Of a stretch of 64,000 nt of DNA, positions 20,341 to 30,813 are shown piece by piece (positions within the stretch are counted from its first letter, which is position 1; each line of letters starts with the position of its first letter). Origin of the DNA: Meloidogyne chitwoodi (Eukaryota; Nematoda; Chromadorea; Rhabditida; Meloidogynidae); assembly GCA_015183035.1 (NCBI GenBank), contig JACZZP010000021.1, forward strand, positions 62,001 to 126,000, in the 5' to 3' direction. The notes beneath the pieces were generated by a model that searched no databases, was not told the origin of the DNA, and saw only the letters and a program-made list of their open reading frames with translations. Both the position numbers and the translations under genes were made by a program.

Positions 20341-21197
20341 TAGGGCATCCAAAAATATTGAAATCAATATTTTTTTCGCGAACTAATGGAAGCATGAAAT
20401 GCACGAAAAACACATTTCTAGCTTAGTTTGGAGCTTCTAGGATGGTTTTTGATTTCAATATTTTCAATATTTTTCAATATTTTGGATTTTTGTCAATATT
20501 TCAATATTTTGTCAATATTTTGGACTTTTTTCAAAAATTCGCGTCAAAAATTCGCTTTTTCTTTGTTCTATTATATATTTTTTATTGTTTCAACGCTATT
20601 TCAAATTTTTTAAACATTTTTAGCTGATAACTAAAATTTCAAATAAAAAAAGAATGGCCAAAACTAAATATAAAATAGCCTGGTTTGTGAATGGATTAAC
20701 CGAATAGATGGAAACAATGTTTATTCAACAGGGACCTATCACAATTACCCCCAGATTTTGGTTCTGAGCACAGAACACAGAATCTTGGGAAAATCTGTTT
20801 CAATAAAATTCTGGGGTGCTCGCAGATTCTGAGGAAACACCTCGGAATCTGCGGAAAACTTTCTCAGAATCTGAGGGAATAAAATTCTGGGGAAAATCCA
20901 TAGATCTGTATTTTTTTCCACAGAGCCACAGAATTTCTGTTTCAGTAATTTTCTGTGGTTCTGTATATTTTCTACTATTAGAAAATGTCACCAAAGGTAT
21001 AATATGACAAATTGTCAGTAATGCAAGATGTGACAAAATGTCACCAAGGGTAAAATATGACAAATTGTAAAAAATTTCGTCAATATTTGGTCAATATTTC
21101 ACAGATTTTTCAATATTTCTATCAATATTTTGAGATTTTTTCATCAATATTTATTCAATATTTTGCAACTTTTTCGTCAATATTTTTGGATGCCCTA
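20341..21197. mobile_element. hAT-type MITE TAGGGCATCC, CAATATTTT-rich
   Basis: Perfect ends TAGGGCATCC / GGATGCCCTA, 8-bp direct repeat TTTATCAT on both sides (20333-20340, 21198-21205). Subterminal zones are arrays of TCAATATTTT. The middle contains AGAATCTG-type repeats and TGACAAAATGTCACC motifs shared with other elements. No transposase. Confidence 0.9.
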
Positions 21198-21506
21198 TTT
21201 ATCATTAAACAAAATTATAGACATACACAAACATGAAAAAAGTTGCGATAAAATTAACTAAATTTTGTTATAAATTTTTTATTTAAACTTTTAATTTGTT
21301 TATTAAATTTTTAAATAATTTTTCTTATAAATCAAATATATTTAAATTATAATTAACTTTTTAATTTAATTATAATTAAAAATTAAAGGAATAATAAGGA
21401 AGAAATAGCTAAATAATTTCTTTTTAATTTATTATTCTAAAGTTGTGTGTTTTTAGTTTAGAAAGGCCTACTTTACATATTAAAATGAGATACCTTCATC
21501 GAACAT

Positions 21507-21707
21507 CAGTGATGGGAAAGTTTCAATTCCGGAACTAGGGAACTTCCAAATTTCTGGAACCGGTTGATGATTGCAACTGGTTAAGGAACTAAAACTTGTT
21601 TTTTATCCTCACCTCACAATAGTTTCGGAACTGGAACAATGAAAATAAAAATGCATTTCCGGAACTGTAACTAATTAAGTGGACATTTTGGAACTTTCCC
21701 ATCACTG
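21507..21707. mobile_element. Small MITE CAGTGATGGGAAAGTT, GGAACT-rich
   Basis: CAGTGATGGGAAAGTTTCAA at left; GGAACTTTCCCATCACTG at right. Flanks TCGAACAT and TCACACAT match 6 of 8. A diverged relative may lie in the class 3 lipase intron near 59.6 kb. Confidence 0.75.
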
Positions 21708-21858
21708 TCACACATCTGAGACCCCCCAACATAGGTGAACTTAACATCACATTTTTCCCTGACCTATTCATTGTTTTTCTCCTATTCCTTTACCTCGAAT
21801 TTTTCTAATTAAAATAAAATTATTTATTATTAAATTTAATTTTCTCTCAGACTAAAAA

Positions 21859-22658
21859 ATGTTTAAATTAATTTATTTAAATATTTTATTATTTGTTGTT
21901 TATTTAAAAAATAAATCAAATGCTGAAAATGAAATTGAAGGTCCTCCTCAAAGTTATACTTTCAAGCAATTAGAAAATATTCACAATATGTATGTGAATT
22001 ATATTTTAAAAATTAAAAAATAGAATTTAATTTAAGTAATAGAAAAAAGCGTTATGGTCCAGGAGGAAGTGGAGACAGTTATGGTGATGGTGCTGCTGGT
22101 ATCCCAGGGACCTATTCCACTAAACGACATTTTGACAACTGTCAGTCGACTGAGTGAAATAGTATAATGTGGAGGGAGAAGGAAGCGGGAGTAAGAATAG
22201 CCTACAGTTAGAGAAGTCAACTGATATTTGTCTAACATATGCGTCACTTTTTTGCGACACAGCTCACACCCAGCATCGCAAAAAAGTGACGCATATGTTA
22301 GACAAATATCAGTTGACTTCTCTAACTGTAGGCTATTCTTACTCCCGCTTCCTTCTCCCTCCACATTATACTATTTCACTCAGTCGACTGACAGTTGTCA
22401 AAATGTCGTTTAGTGGAATAGGTCCCAGGTGGTTTCCCAGGTGATTGTTATGCTGTTGACAAAAAATGCAAATGTCCGTGCTGCTATTGTCAAGTTTCTA
22501 CGGAGACTCTAAAGCGTATGCAGATTCAAAGAAGACGATATCTACCGCCAAAACGCTATGTACCACCTCGAAGACCACATGTGCCTCCTAGACGATATTA
22601 TAACAATAGAAGACATGGATATTCAATAAGATGGTGGTGGAGAAAAAGATGGTGGTGA
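21859..22658 (+). pseudogene. Family A secreted protein, copy 5, exon 2 split by a palindromic transposon
   Basis: Exon 1 21859..21989, exon 2 from 22037, interrupted at 22107-22430, resuming to a stop at 22658. Before the insertion: leader, AENEIEGPPQSYTFK and NRKKRYGPGGSGDSYGDGAAG. After it: a Cys cluster (CYAVDKKCKCPCCYCQ) and basic tail with RPHVPPRRYYNNRRHGYS and WWWRKRWW. Reading into the element meets a stop soon, giving a truncated product. Counting one copy of the 9-bp duplication, both sides are in the same frame, so inactivation is due only to the insertion. Confidence 0.8.
22107..22430. mobile_element. Palindromic (foldback) MITE with 9-bp target duplication, MULE-like
   Basis: About 150-bp arms that are near-perfect reverse complements (22107-22256 and about 22275-22426) around a short loop near CACAGCTCACACCCAGCA. 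Flanked by GGTATCCCA (22098) and GGTTTCCCA (22431), 8 of 9 identical. A 9-bp duplication with long inverted repeats suggests a Mutator-like element. Confidence 0.8.
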
Positions 22659-22905
22659 TTATTTTAAAATTCAAATAAATTTAATTTATTAAAAAAAAAA
22701 ATTTTAAAATAATACTTTTATAATATTAAAAATTAATTAAATATAAACTTAATTATTATTCTTGAACTTTTCTATTTTAAATAAATTAAAATAAATTTTA
22801 ATATTCATTCCTGGATACAGAGTCTGGTCCAGATCAATAAAAATAAATCAAGATCCAGATCAAGGATTTTTTAAAATTCCGATCTCTAATAACGTATATG
22901 CTTAT
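22659..22905. other. AT-rich spacer with a decayed hAT right end
   Basis: CCGATCTCTA at about 22879 matches the right terminus of the TAGAGATCGG family; no matching left end was found. GATCCAGATCAAG repeats precede it. Confidence 0.35.
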
Positions 22906-24660
22906 TTACTTGTCACAATTGCAGAGGAATTGTTGACATTCATTATTTGTTGAATCTGGACATTTAATAGTACTACCACTACCTTCACATTTCCAATTAT
23001 AATTTGAAGCATATATTGAAACTGAAAAAATATCAAATGAAGTGGTTGAGGAAGGACATTTATTCTTTGAATGTTCTTTGCAATTGTCATGTTCCAGACA
23101 GCATCTTTATTAAAATAAGAGAAATTTCTTAAAAATTTAATAGAAAATTTGTATTTTTTATAAATTTTAATTATAATTAAAAGATTTATTTAACTGAGGA
23201 CTTGGATTTAATTTTTTAAATTAGTTAATATTTAAGTTTCAACATACTTATCGACTGCATCATGTGGTTCGCCTGAATTGCCAATTCCACAACTTTAAAT
23301 ATTTAATTAATTAATAAGAGGAAATTATATGTGTAATATTCGCTTATAGCCTCAAAAAGTACATATATAGCTTTTGATTTAATTTTTGAATAATTTGAAC
23401 AAAATACAGTAAATTTTAGGATTAAATAAATCAAATTATTAAATTTATATACATATCAGGGATGCATATCGTTCGGTAAAATACGATACAAAATCACCCC
23501 AAAAAATACGATACGATATGCATCCCTGATACATATTCTTAAATTAAATAATTTGAAGAAACATATTTTATTTCCATCTATTTAAAAATATTTAAACAAT
23601 TGTACATACTAACAACCGTAGCCATTATAAAGAACTGGATGATTTTTTAAAATACATTTGGGTTCCTTAGTAGTCATTGCTGTATTGGTTGTGGAAGGTT
23701 TTGTGGTTATTTCTTCTATTTGTTCCTTAAATTGTTTTAAAATTAAATTTTACATAAAAATAAGATAATCATCTAAATATATCTTATTTTATAAATTAAT
23801 TAATTTTTACCTTATCAATAACATTGACTAACATCACAGTTCTATTTATCGTTGGAATATAATTCTTTTCCAATTTACCCAACATCATGTCATATTTTAA
23901 TGAAAAAAGTCCAGAAAAATCATCCAAGACTGGAGGTAATGGGGAATTAGCCATCTCTTCAAAATATTTTTTGTCGACAGAGTTTGATTTAATAATATTT
24001 TCTAAAAATTAAAATTAATTAAAAAATATTAAAAAATACTGTCAAGTTGCATATTATCAGCAAAAAATTGGAAAAGTTGGTGGATAAATTCAATATTGTG
24101 GAGAAGAAGAGGTCCATAAATTAATAAATTAATTTTAATTATTTTTTAAGTGTTTAAGAAATCAAATAGAGTAACTTTTATTGTTTCCTTAAATTTAAAT
24201 TGTTTCCTTACTCTTTAAAAATTGTGGCATCTATTTTAAATGTTTTGTCTTTTTTGTTATGAAAGATTAGCAATCCTCTCAAATCATTATAACATTTTCC
24301 ATTTTCCAAACAATTTTTACAAAGATTGTCCATTTTTTCATTCTTTTTGGTAATTTCAAAAGCCTTTTTTATTTTCCAATTTTTATTTCCAATATTTCCA
24401 AACTGGCTTTGATAACAAAGCAATAAACTTAAAAAAATATTGTAAATTACCGTATATTTTTATTTTTCTGAATATTAAAAATAAATAAATAAAAATAAGT
24501 ACCCTTTCCGCATTGTTAATTTATAATTAATTTCAGAACAAAATGCATTTAAAGTAGAGCATTCTTTAAATGGACCTTCAACAATTATCTTTTCATTATT
24601 GCCAGAAACAAAAATAAATATTAATATAAATATTATTTCAATAAATAAATTGATTAACAT
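22906..24660 (-). CDS. Secreted phospholipase A2 with N-terminal extension (one exon junction unresolved)
   Basis: Hydrolyses the sn-2 ester of phospholipids, calcium-dependent. Exons by eye: 24660..24503 (signal peptide MLINLFIEIIFILIFIFVSG), 24427..24212, a coding-looking stretch ending at 24040, 24001..23811, 23725..23610, 23292..23248, 23104..22906. The PLA2 domain is in the last three: YNGYGCYCGIGNSGEPHD (calcium loop), then KCCLEHDNCKE with the catalytic His-Asp, and CQQFLCNCDK at the end. The chain stops right after CNCDK, shorter than usual PLA2 C-termini. The junction between 24212 and about 24120 cannot be spliced cleanly: an in-frame TAA and no AG acceptor are present, so this copy may be damaged. 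The roughly 200-residue N-terminal region is unrecognised. Confidence 0.72.
23457..23528. mobile_element. 72-bp hAT-type MITE in a PLA2 intron
   Basis: CAGGGATGCATATCG / CGATATGCATCCCTG ends with an exact 8-bp duplication ATACATAT on both sides. Interior is only ATACGATAC-type repeats. Confidence 0.85.
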
Positions 24661-24755
24661 TTTTTATTTAAAAACAAATTTCTAAAAAAATATATTTTAT
24701 AATTTAGGATCAAGTTTATTTAGTTGAAATAAGTTTATTTTTAAGTTAATCATAT

Positions 24756-25660
24756 AACTCTCGTGGTGTAGTGGTTAATGCGTCCGACTTGCACTTAAAA
24801 GTAGGGTTGTTCCCCGTCGGGGGGGGGGGAGGACCACGGGGAAACTTTTCGGGGAATTTTTGGAAAGGGGGGGGGGACGGGGATGGGGAAAAATTTTTTT
24901 TTCGTCACGGGGGGGGGACGGGGAAAATTTTTTAGCGGGGATTTTCGGGGAAATTTTCAATGCCGTAGGCGAAATTTTTTTTAATTATTGCACTTTAATT
25001 GCCAAAAATTGAGCATTTTTATGCCTTAGGTAAGAATTTTAAGGTTTTTTAAACCTCTTAGCAAAAAATTTAATTTTTTTGTGCCGCAGGCGAAAATTTA
25101 AAATTTATTGTACTCTAGTTGCTAAAAATTCACCTTTTAGCGCCGCAGGCAAAAAATTTTGAAGAATAAATGTACTCTAGTTGCAAAAATTTAACCAAAA
25201 AATAACAATTTTTAATGAAATTTAAAGCTAATTTTCTAAAAAAAATCCTCATCGGCATAAATCCTCATCGGCATCTTAAAAAACCACAAAATGAGGATAA
25301 ATCCGCAGATCTGGGAAAACTGTTAGAAAAATAAAGGAAAAAATATACAAATTCGAAATTTTATCGCGACTTTTGAATCGCGAGTGAGATACAAAAATGA
25401 AAAGTTATAAAGGTAAAATAAGAGACGGGGAGTACTTCGGGGAATTTTTGAAACGGGGGGGGACGGGGACGGGGAAAAATTTTTTTTTCGTGACGGGGGG
25501 GGGGGGGGGGGGGACGGGGACGGGGAAAATTTAAAAAAGTATCAAAATTCCCCGGGGTTCGGGGACGGGGACGGGGGCGGGGAACAACCCTACTTAAAAG
25601 GTGACAGAATATTTGCCTGTAGCAATGAGCCCTAATATTTCTTCGCAAGAAGTGCACGAA
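24756..25660 (+). other. tRNA-like sequence with A-box, split by a MITE
   Basis: TCTCGTGGTGTAGTGGTTAA (24758-24777) looks like a tRNA D-arm/A-box, followed by CGTCCGACTTGCACTTAAAAG, then the MITE, then GGTGACAGAAT. No convincing B-box or acceptor-stem pairing was found in the rejoined flanks, so this is a degraded tRNA or SINE head at best. Confidence 0.3.
24802..25592. mobile_element. hAT-type MITE TAGGGTTGTTCCCC, GACGGGG-rich
   Basis: Ends TAGGGTTGTTCCCCG and CGGGGAACAACCCTA; exact duplication CTTAAAAG (24794-24801, 25593-25600). Terminal zones are GGGGACGGGG repeats with G-runs up to about 17. The centre has ~75-bp tandem units containing GCCGCAGGCGAAAATT. Confidence 0.9.
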
Positions 25661-26530
25661 ATGCTTTGTAATTAAATTAAAAAAATTTTTTTTTAATTAT
25701 AAGCAAAATTTTTACTAATTAAAAAGTTGAATAAATAATATAAAGTGATATTAGCAGAGATTAAAATTTTTGATCAAAAATAAATTTATTACACACATTT
25801 ATTTATTTATTATGTACACAAAATATAATTATTTATTAAATATTTTAATTTATTTAAATGAATCATCATTGTATAAAAATATAAAATTTATTTAAAATAA
25901 TAGATTAATATATTAGATAATTTAATTTATTTTAATTAAACAGAAAATAAATAAAATAAATATGTCTACTCTATTTAGTTTGCCTAAAAATAAATAATTG
26001 AAAATTAAAATAGGGATTTTCATAAAATATGTAAAAAAATATTTTTTAAACACTTTATTTTCTTAACTATAAATTTCTTTAATTTTATTATATTTTTTAA
26101 ATTTAATTAATTTTTTTTCTTACAATTTATTTAACTTATATTTTTTCTTTTTGGTAAATTTAGATGAATAAATTTAAAATTTATTTTTTTTAATTACTAA
26201 ATAATATTCTGTTTTCTTCTTTTTTATTAGCCGTGTTTTTTATAAAATTTCAAAAGTTTAATTCAACAAAACTTGCTACTATGCAAGGGAAAAGAGATGA
26301 AATTTTTGGAAGATTTTATAAATGTAAGGATGTTTAATTTGCTGTGACAATCAAAAAAAGATGTAGCGAAAACGATGAGAAAGAAGCTAAAAAATATTTT
26401 TATTGTCAAGGATAAATTCTTTTTTTAATCTCACAAAAATCCTGTCGCGCATCATCTCTACGCTTTTATTGAAAATGAAAAAATAAAACCACAAAAATAA
26501 AAATTATTTTTTCACTTTTTTCTTTCAAAA
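25593..26530. other. AT-rich intergenic region, possible gene relic
   Basis: Mostly poly-A/T. Around 26240-26425 there is a less AT-biased stretch with short frames on the plus strand (for example KRCSENDEKEAKKYFYCQG ending near 26415); it may be an exon or relic of an unidentified gene. Nothing else recognised. Confidence 0.25.
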
Positions 26531-28403
26531 ATGAAAGAAAAACAAATGCTCCAAATAAATAAATTTAAATATTTTTTTATTTTTTATTTTTTCCTTAATT
26601 TGATTATTTTGGTAGAAGGTGAATTTAGTCCAGATTTTGCAAAATGGTTATCGGAAAATTTTGGGGAAGATGTTAAAACACACTTAGAAAGGTTAATTTT
26701 TTTATTAAAAAATTAAAAATATTTTTTTTAATTTCAAAATAAAATTTTTAAAATAAAAAACCTTAGAAAAGTCTCTAACAAATAATTTTTGGGACATTCA
26801 TATTTTTTAAAAAATATTTATTAAATAACTTTACTTTTAAAAAATATTTATTAATTTAAAAAATAAATAAAAATATAATTTTAGAAGAGATCTGGGCTTT
26901 TGGGGGTCTTTTGGCGGTAAAAACGAGCCAGGAGAACAGATTAAACATCAACCTGTAATTTTTGTTCATGGTTATTTTTAATTAAATTAATTAATTAAAA
27001 ATATATTTAAAAAAAAGGTGTTTCTAATCGAGCATGGGATAAAATGAAAAATGCAGCAGATTATTTTAGGTATTTTTTTAATTTTTTAAAAATTTTTTAA
27101 ATTTTAGTCAGCATGGTTACTCATTTGCAGAGCTTTATGGAACAACTTATGCAAATGGAGACGAAGGAAATCCTTTACAGTAAGAAAAAGTTTTATTTTT
27201 TTTCTCTTATAAAATTAAAGTTTATTATTTTAAATATTTAAGTAATAATTAATTGGTGTGTAGAGTAATCATTTCTGTGGTTTATTAGACTCAAATGGTG
27301 TGCTTAAATTTAAAATTTATTTTTTAATTATTTCTGATAATTTAAAGTGTTTATTTACTTAAATAAAATTAAACCCTCTGGCCCTTAAAATTAAAAAAAA
27401 ATTTTTAAACACAAAAACCTGACATTTGTTCACTTATACAGGGAAAGTTAATTTAATTTAAATAAATTATTTAAAAATAAAATATTTAAGATGGGCACAA
27501 TACTCAATGAAATGTCATTATGTAAAATTGGTAAATAAATTATTTAAAAAATTAAAATAAATTAATTAAAAAAAGGTTAGAGCATTAATTGTTGCTATTA
27601 GACTTTACACAGGCAAACAAGGTATTTTTTTATTTTTTAAATTTTAATTAAAATACGTAGTTATTTAAAAGTTGATGTTATTGGTTATTCATTGGGAGTG
27701 CCTGTTTCGAGAAAAGCTATTTTAGGGGGAAGATGTGTTGATACTGGAGAAGATTTGGGGACACCGTGAGTTTCTTTTTTTAATTCCTAAAAAATTTTAA
27801 AATATTTAAAAAAATACTAAAATGTCCATTTCCTTTCAATTAAAGTCTGACAAAATTTGTTGATACTTATGTTGGTGTTGCTGGTCCCAATCATGGAATA
27901 TCTCTCCAACTTGGCTCTTTTTCCCTTCCTGGATGTGGATTAGCTCTTTTGCCAGTTTGTAATGCAAAAACAGGACTTTACTCTTCTGCTTTTTGTCCAT
28001 CCTCTGAAAGTTTATTTCTTCAAGATATTAATAGACAACAACAATATGAAGGAAAATATCGGTAAAATTTTTAAAAAATTAAATTAAATTTTAAATCTAG
28101 TTTTGACTTGAAGATTTATTAAAAATTAAAAAAATATTATATTTTACCTATTTTATAATATTTTTTTAAAATTTAGTTATTCAATATATAGTCAAAGAGA
28201 TCAAATAATTGGTTATACAATTTGTAATATTGTAAGTTATTTTTTAAAATTTATTTTTATTTTTTAAAAATTAGATAACAAGCCAAATACCTTCACAAAA
28301 TGGAGAAAAAGTTTATTCTGATAAAAATCATGATGATACATTTTTAAATTCATTTCAAATTCAAATGGAAATGGTTTTAAATCATAAATCTCAATTTAAA
28401 TAA
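26531..28403 (+). CDS. Secreted LIPS-type lipase (lipase class 2/EstA-like), 316 aa
   Basis: Ten exons: 26531..26691, 26885..26970, 27018..27069, 27108..27179, 27491..27530, 27576..27621, 27672..27765, 27846..28061, 28177..28231, 28275..28403; total 951 bases in frame. Signal peptide/anchor KYFFIFYFFLNLIILVEG. Alpha/beta-hydrolase marks: HQPVIFVHGVSNRAWD (oxyanion strand and HG), VDVIGYSLGVPVSRKA with GYSLG as nucleophile elbow, then VDTYVGVAGPNHGISLQ and an NHDDTFLNSF region that may supply His/Asp. This matches the expanded nematode LIPS family of secreted esterases. The stop at 28401 is followed by a conserved block at 28431-28600 that could be an alternative last exon. Confidence 0.85.
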
Positions 28404-28430
28404 ATAAATATTATTTATTTATTTATTTAA

Positions 28431-28600
28431 TAGAATACCCGAAAAAGTAAAAATTTTTGAAAAAAAAAATTTGAAAAAAATTTCAACAATGTAAAATATA
28501 TTAATACAAAAATGTGTATTATTGGGGGTCATCCCAGTATGTCACCTCTCTATGGTTATGGAACAATTGAGCAAAAATAAAATTATAAATTAAATGTTGA
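28431..28600 (+). other. Conserved lipase tail block (possible last exon), duplicated upstream of two family B genes
   Basis: Contains a short frame IIGGHPSMSPLYGYGTIEQK ending at a stop near 28581. Reverse-complement copies are at about 42905-43000 and 46690-46800. The frame is open in this and the 46.7-kb copy, and interrupted by one stop in the 42.9-kb copy. No splice donor joins it to the preceding lipase exon. Confidence 0.5.
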
Positions 28601-28879
28601 TCTTCTGGATGTTATATATATATTAGAGATCGGCCGAATTCGAATATTCGTCGAATTTTTTTCGAATTATTCGATTCGATATTCGACTTATTTTTTGGAA
28701 AATCGAATAATTTTCGAATTCGAATTTTTACGAATTATTCGATTCGAAATTCGACCGAAAATTTCGGCAAAAATCGAATATTCGATCGAATATCGAATAA
28801 TTTTTTTTGAAAAAAATCCTAAAAATCATCGTTATTTTTGCAAATTTGGCAAAATGTAAAAGGAAATAGTGTGTGTCAG

Positions 28880-29141
28880 GGGTACACCTCAGTTGAGTCA
28901 GCACGATTGAGTCAGACACGGTTGAGTCAGCACGATTGAGTCTCCGTTTCTCATAACTTCGTTTGAAGCCTACTAAATTCGTTCATTTTGGTCTCATTCG
29001 ACTCAGTTCGAAGAGCTCTTTCAAATGAGCTATCATTCGTATTTTTATATAATTCGTATCTAGAAAAAACTTGGGTGAAATATTTTAGACGGTGACTCAA
29101 CCGTGTTGACTCAATCGTGCTGACTCAACTGAACTGCTCCC
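28880..29141. mobile_element. Nested MITE, GAGTCAGCACGATT repeats, 8-bp duplication
   Basis: Arms share CAGTTGAGTCAGCACGATTG in inverted orientation; flanked on both sides by TGTGTCAG. The interior holds the GAAGAGCTCTTT module also seen near 36680 and 37190. Confidence 0.75.
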
Positions 29142-29214
29142 TGTGTCAGAAGAGTGATAAAATAATTTTAATTCACTCTGTCTCTTCTTTTTAGAAAGTA
29201 TTTCCTTTTTTCTA

Positions 29215-29573
29215 GGGTAGGGGACGATACAGAGTCGGCCGATTCAGAGTAGCCGGTTGTTTTTAGCATAACTTTTTTATTTCTTAACCGATCTGAATAG
29301 TTATTTAATTAATTGAAAGAATCCGATAAGTGGATTAATTTAATTAATTGGTCCAATCCAAACAGATCAATCAACAAAAAGTTATAGCGTGATAAGTGGA
29401 AAATTTTGATTTTCGTGTTTTTCGGGCGTAACTTTTTCTAAAATCAACTGATCTGATCGGTCCAATTGATGAAAAGACTCCACTTTTGGAGCTCTTTTGA
29501 ATGATATAAAAATTAGCTGAAAATGTTTAAAATAAAAAAAGTTAAGTATAAGAGCTACTCTGAATCGTCCTTT
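29215..29573. mobile_element. Nested inverted-repeat element GGTAGGGGACGATACAGAG
   Basis: Left GGTAGGGGACGATACAGAG, right CTCTGAATCGTCCTTTACC, flanks share TTTTTTCTA. Limits are approximate. Confidence 0.55.
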
Positions 29574-29961
29574 ACCATTTTTTCTACATTTTTTTTGTCG
29601 TTTGTGAAGAAAAAATATGACAAAATGTCACAAAGGGAAGGTTGAACAAAATGTCCGTAAGGGTAAGTATGACAAAAATGGCAGTAAGGGTAATTATGAA
29701 TGATAAAAGATCAATCCATATACTAAAATAAGAAACTATTTTTCAAAATTCACCTATTTATCCATTTTTCGACCTTTTTAGGGCTTATTTGGAATTATTC
29801 GATATTTGTCGAATAATCGACATTTTTTTGTTAAATTATTCGAAATCGAAGTTTTTTCGAATTATTCGATTCGAATTATTTTTGAGAAATCGAATAATTT
29901 TCGAATTCGAATTATTCGATTCGAATTCGTTATTGGCAAAATCCCGATCTCTAATATATAT

Positions 29962-30813
29962 GTTTTGGTTAACACAAAAATGTTATAAAATAATTAAAAC
30001 ATAAAATAGACAAAACATAAATTAATAAAATATTAATTTTTACTAAACTCAGTAAATATATGTAAATGTCAATTTAATAATATAAACAATTTTATTATTA
30101 TTTTTTTAATTTCATGATCATAAAAATTTATTTTTTTAATTTTAAATTTTTCACATTATATTAATCAAAACATTAAAAATTACACTTAATTTATTAAAGA
30201 AAGAAAATTCCCACAATTAATTATTTTTAATTTTTTAAACAAATTATAAGTACATTAAATTATACATTTAATAAAATTAAAAACAGCTTCAGTTTTAAAT
30301 TCTGAGCTGAGATATAAATCTTTGAAAATCGAAAAACCATAGGGGGGACCAAGCTCTTTTTATATGATTACTCGGGCTGCTTGGGGAAAATTTCTTTAAG
30401 AACATTGTTAATGCAAAGAGAAAGATAACTTACTCTGTGCTCTCTGCCTTTGTCTTTAACCCTTACATTTAGTTATTTAATCATAACTTTTTTTTAAAAT
30501 TTATATAAAAATATAAAATAAAATTTAAAAAATAAATAATAAAATTACATTTATTTTAAAAATTAAAATTTTATAAAATTTGACAAATTTTGATAAATTT
30601 TAATTCCCAATCTTTTTCATTAAAATAAAATTGATAAATTAAATATTTTTGAAAATTAATTTAAATAATTTTTAATTTTATTGAATTTAAAATTTACTCA
30701 TTTTATTTTTTTCTTGGAAAGTAATAAAGTAGATATACAATTTTCAGTTAAAAGATAGATAAAAGATATTTATTTACCCCAATTAGCAATTCATTCTTCT
30801 TTTTTTTTTTAAT
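29962..30813. other. Intergenic block with GGTCCCCCCTATGG module
   Basis: AT-rich DNA that is an inverted counterpart of 42335-42900. The module is at 30297-30490 (minus orientation: GAGCTTGGTCCCCCCTATGG), preceded by CAGCTTCAGTTTTAAATTCTG. Confidence 0.65.

Larger units (their letters stand above)
28624..29953. mobile_element. hAT-type composite MITE TAGAGATCGG, CGAATTATTCG-rich
   Basis: Perfect ends TAGAGATCGG / CCGATCTCTA and exact duplication ATATATAT (28616-28623, 29954-29961). Subterminal zones are arrays of TCGAATTATTCGATTCGAA. Two further elements are nested inside. Empty-site relatives exist near 42885 and 46675. Confidence 0.92.

Noticed and set aside
22032..22444. MEGEGSGSKNSLQ frame present on both strands
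   Set aside because: The same peptide on both strands is the result of the palindromic MITE, not a gene.
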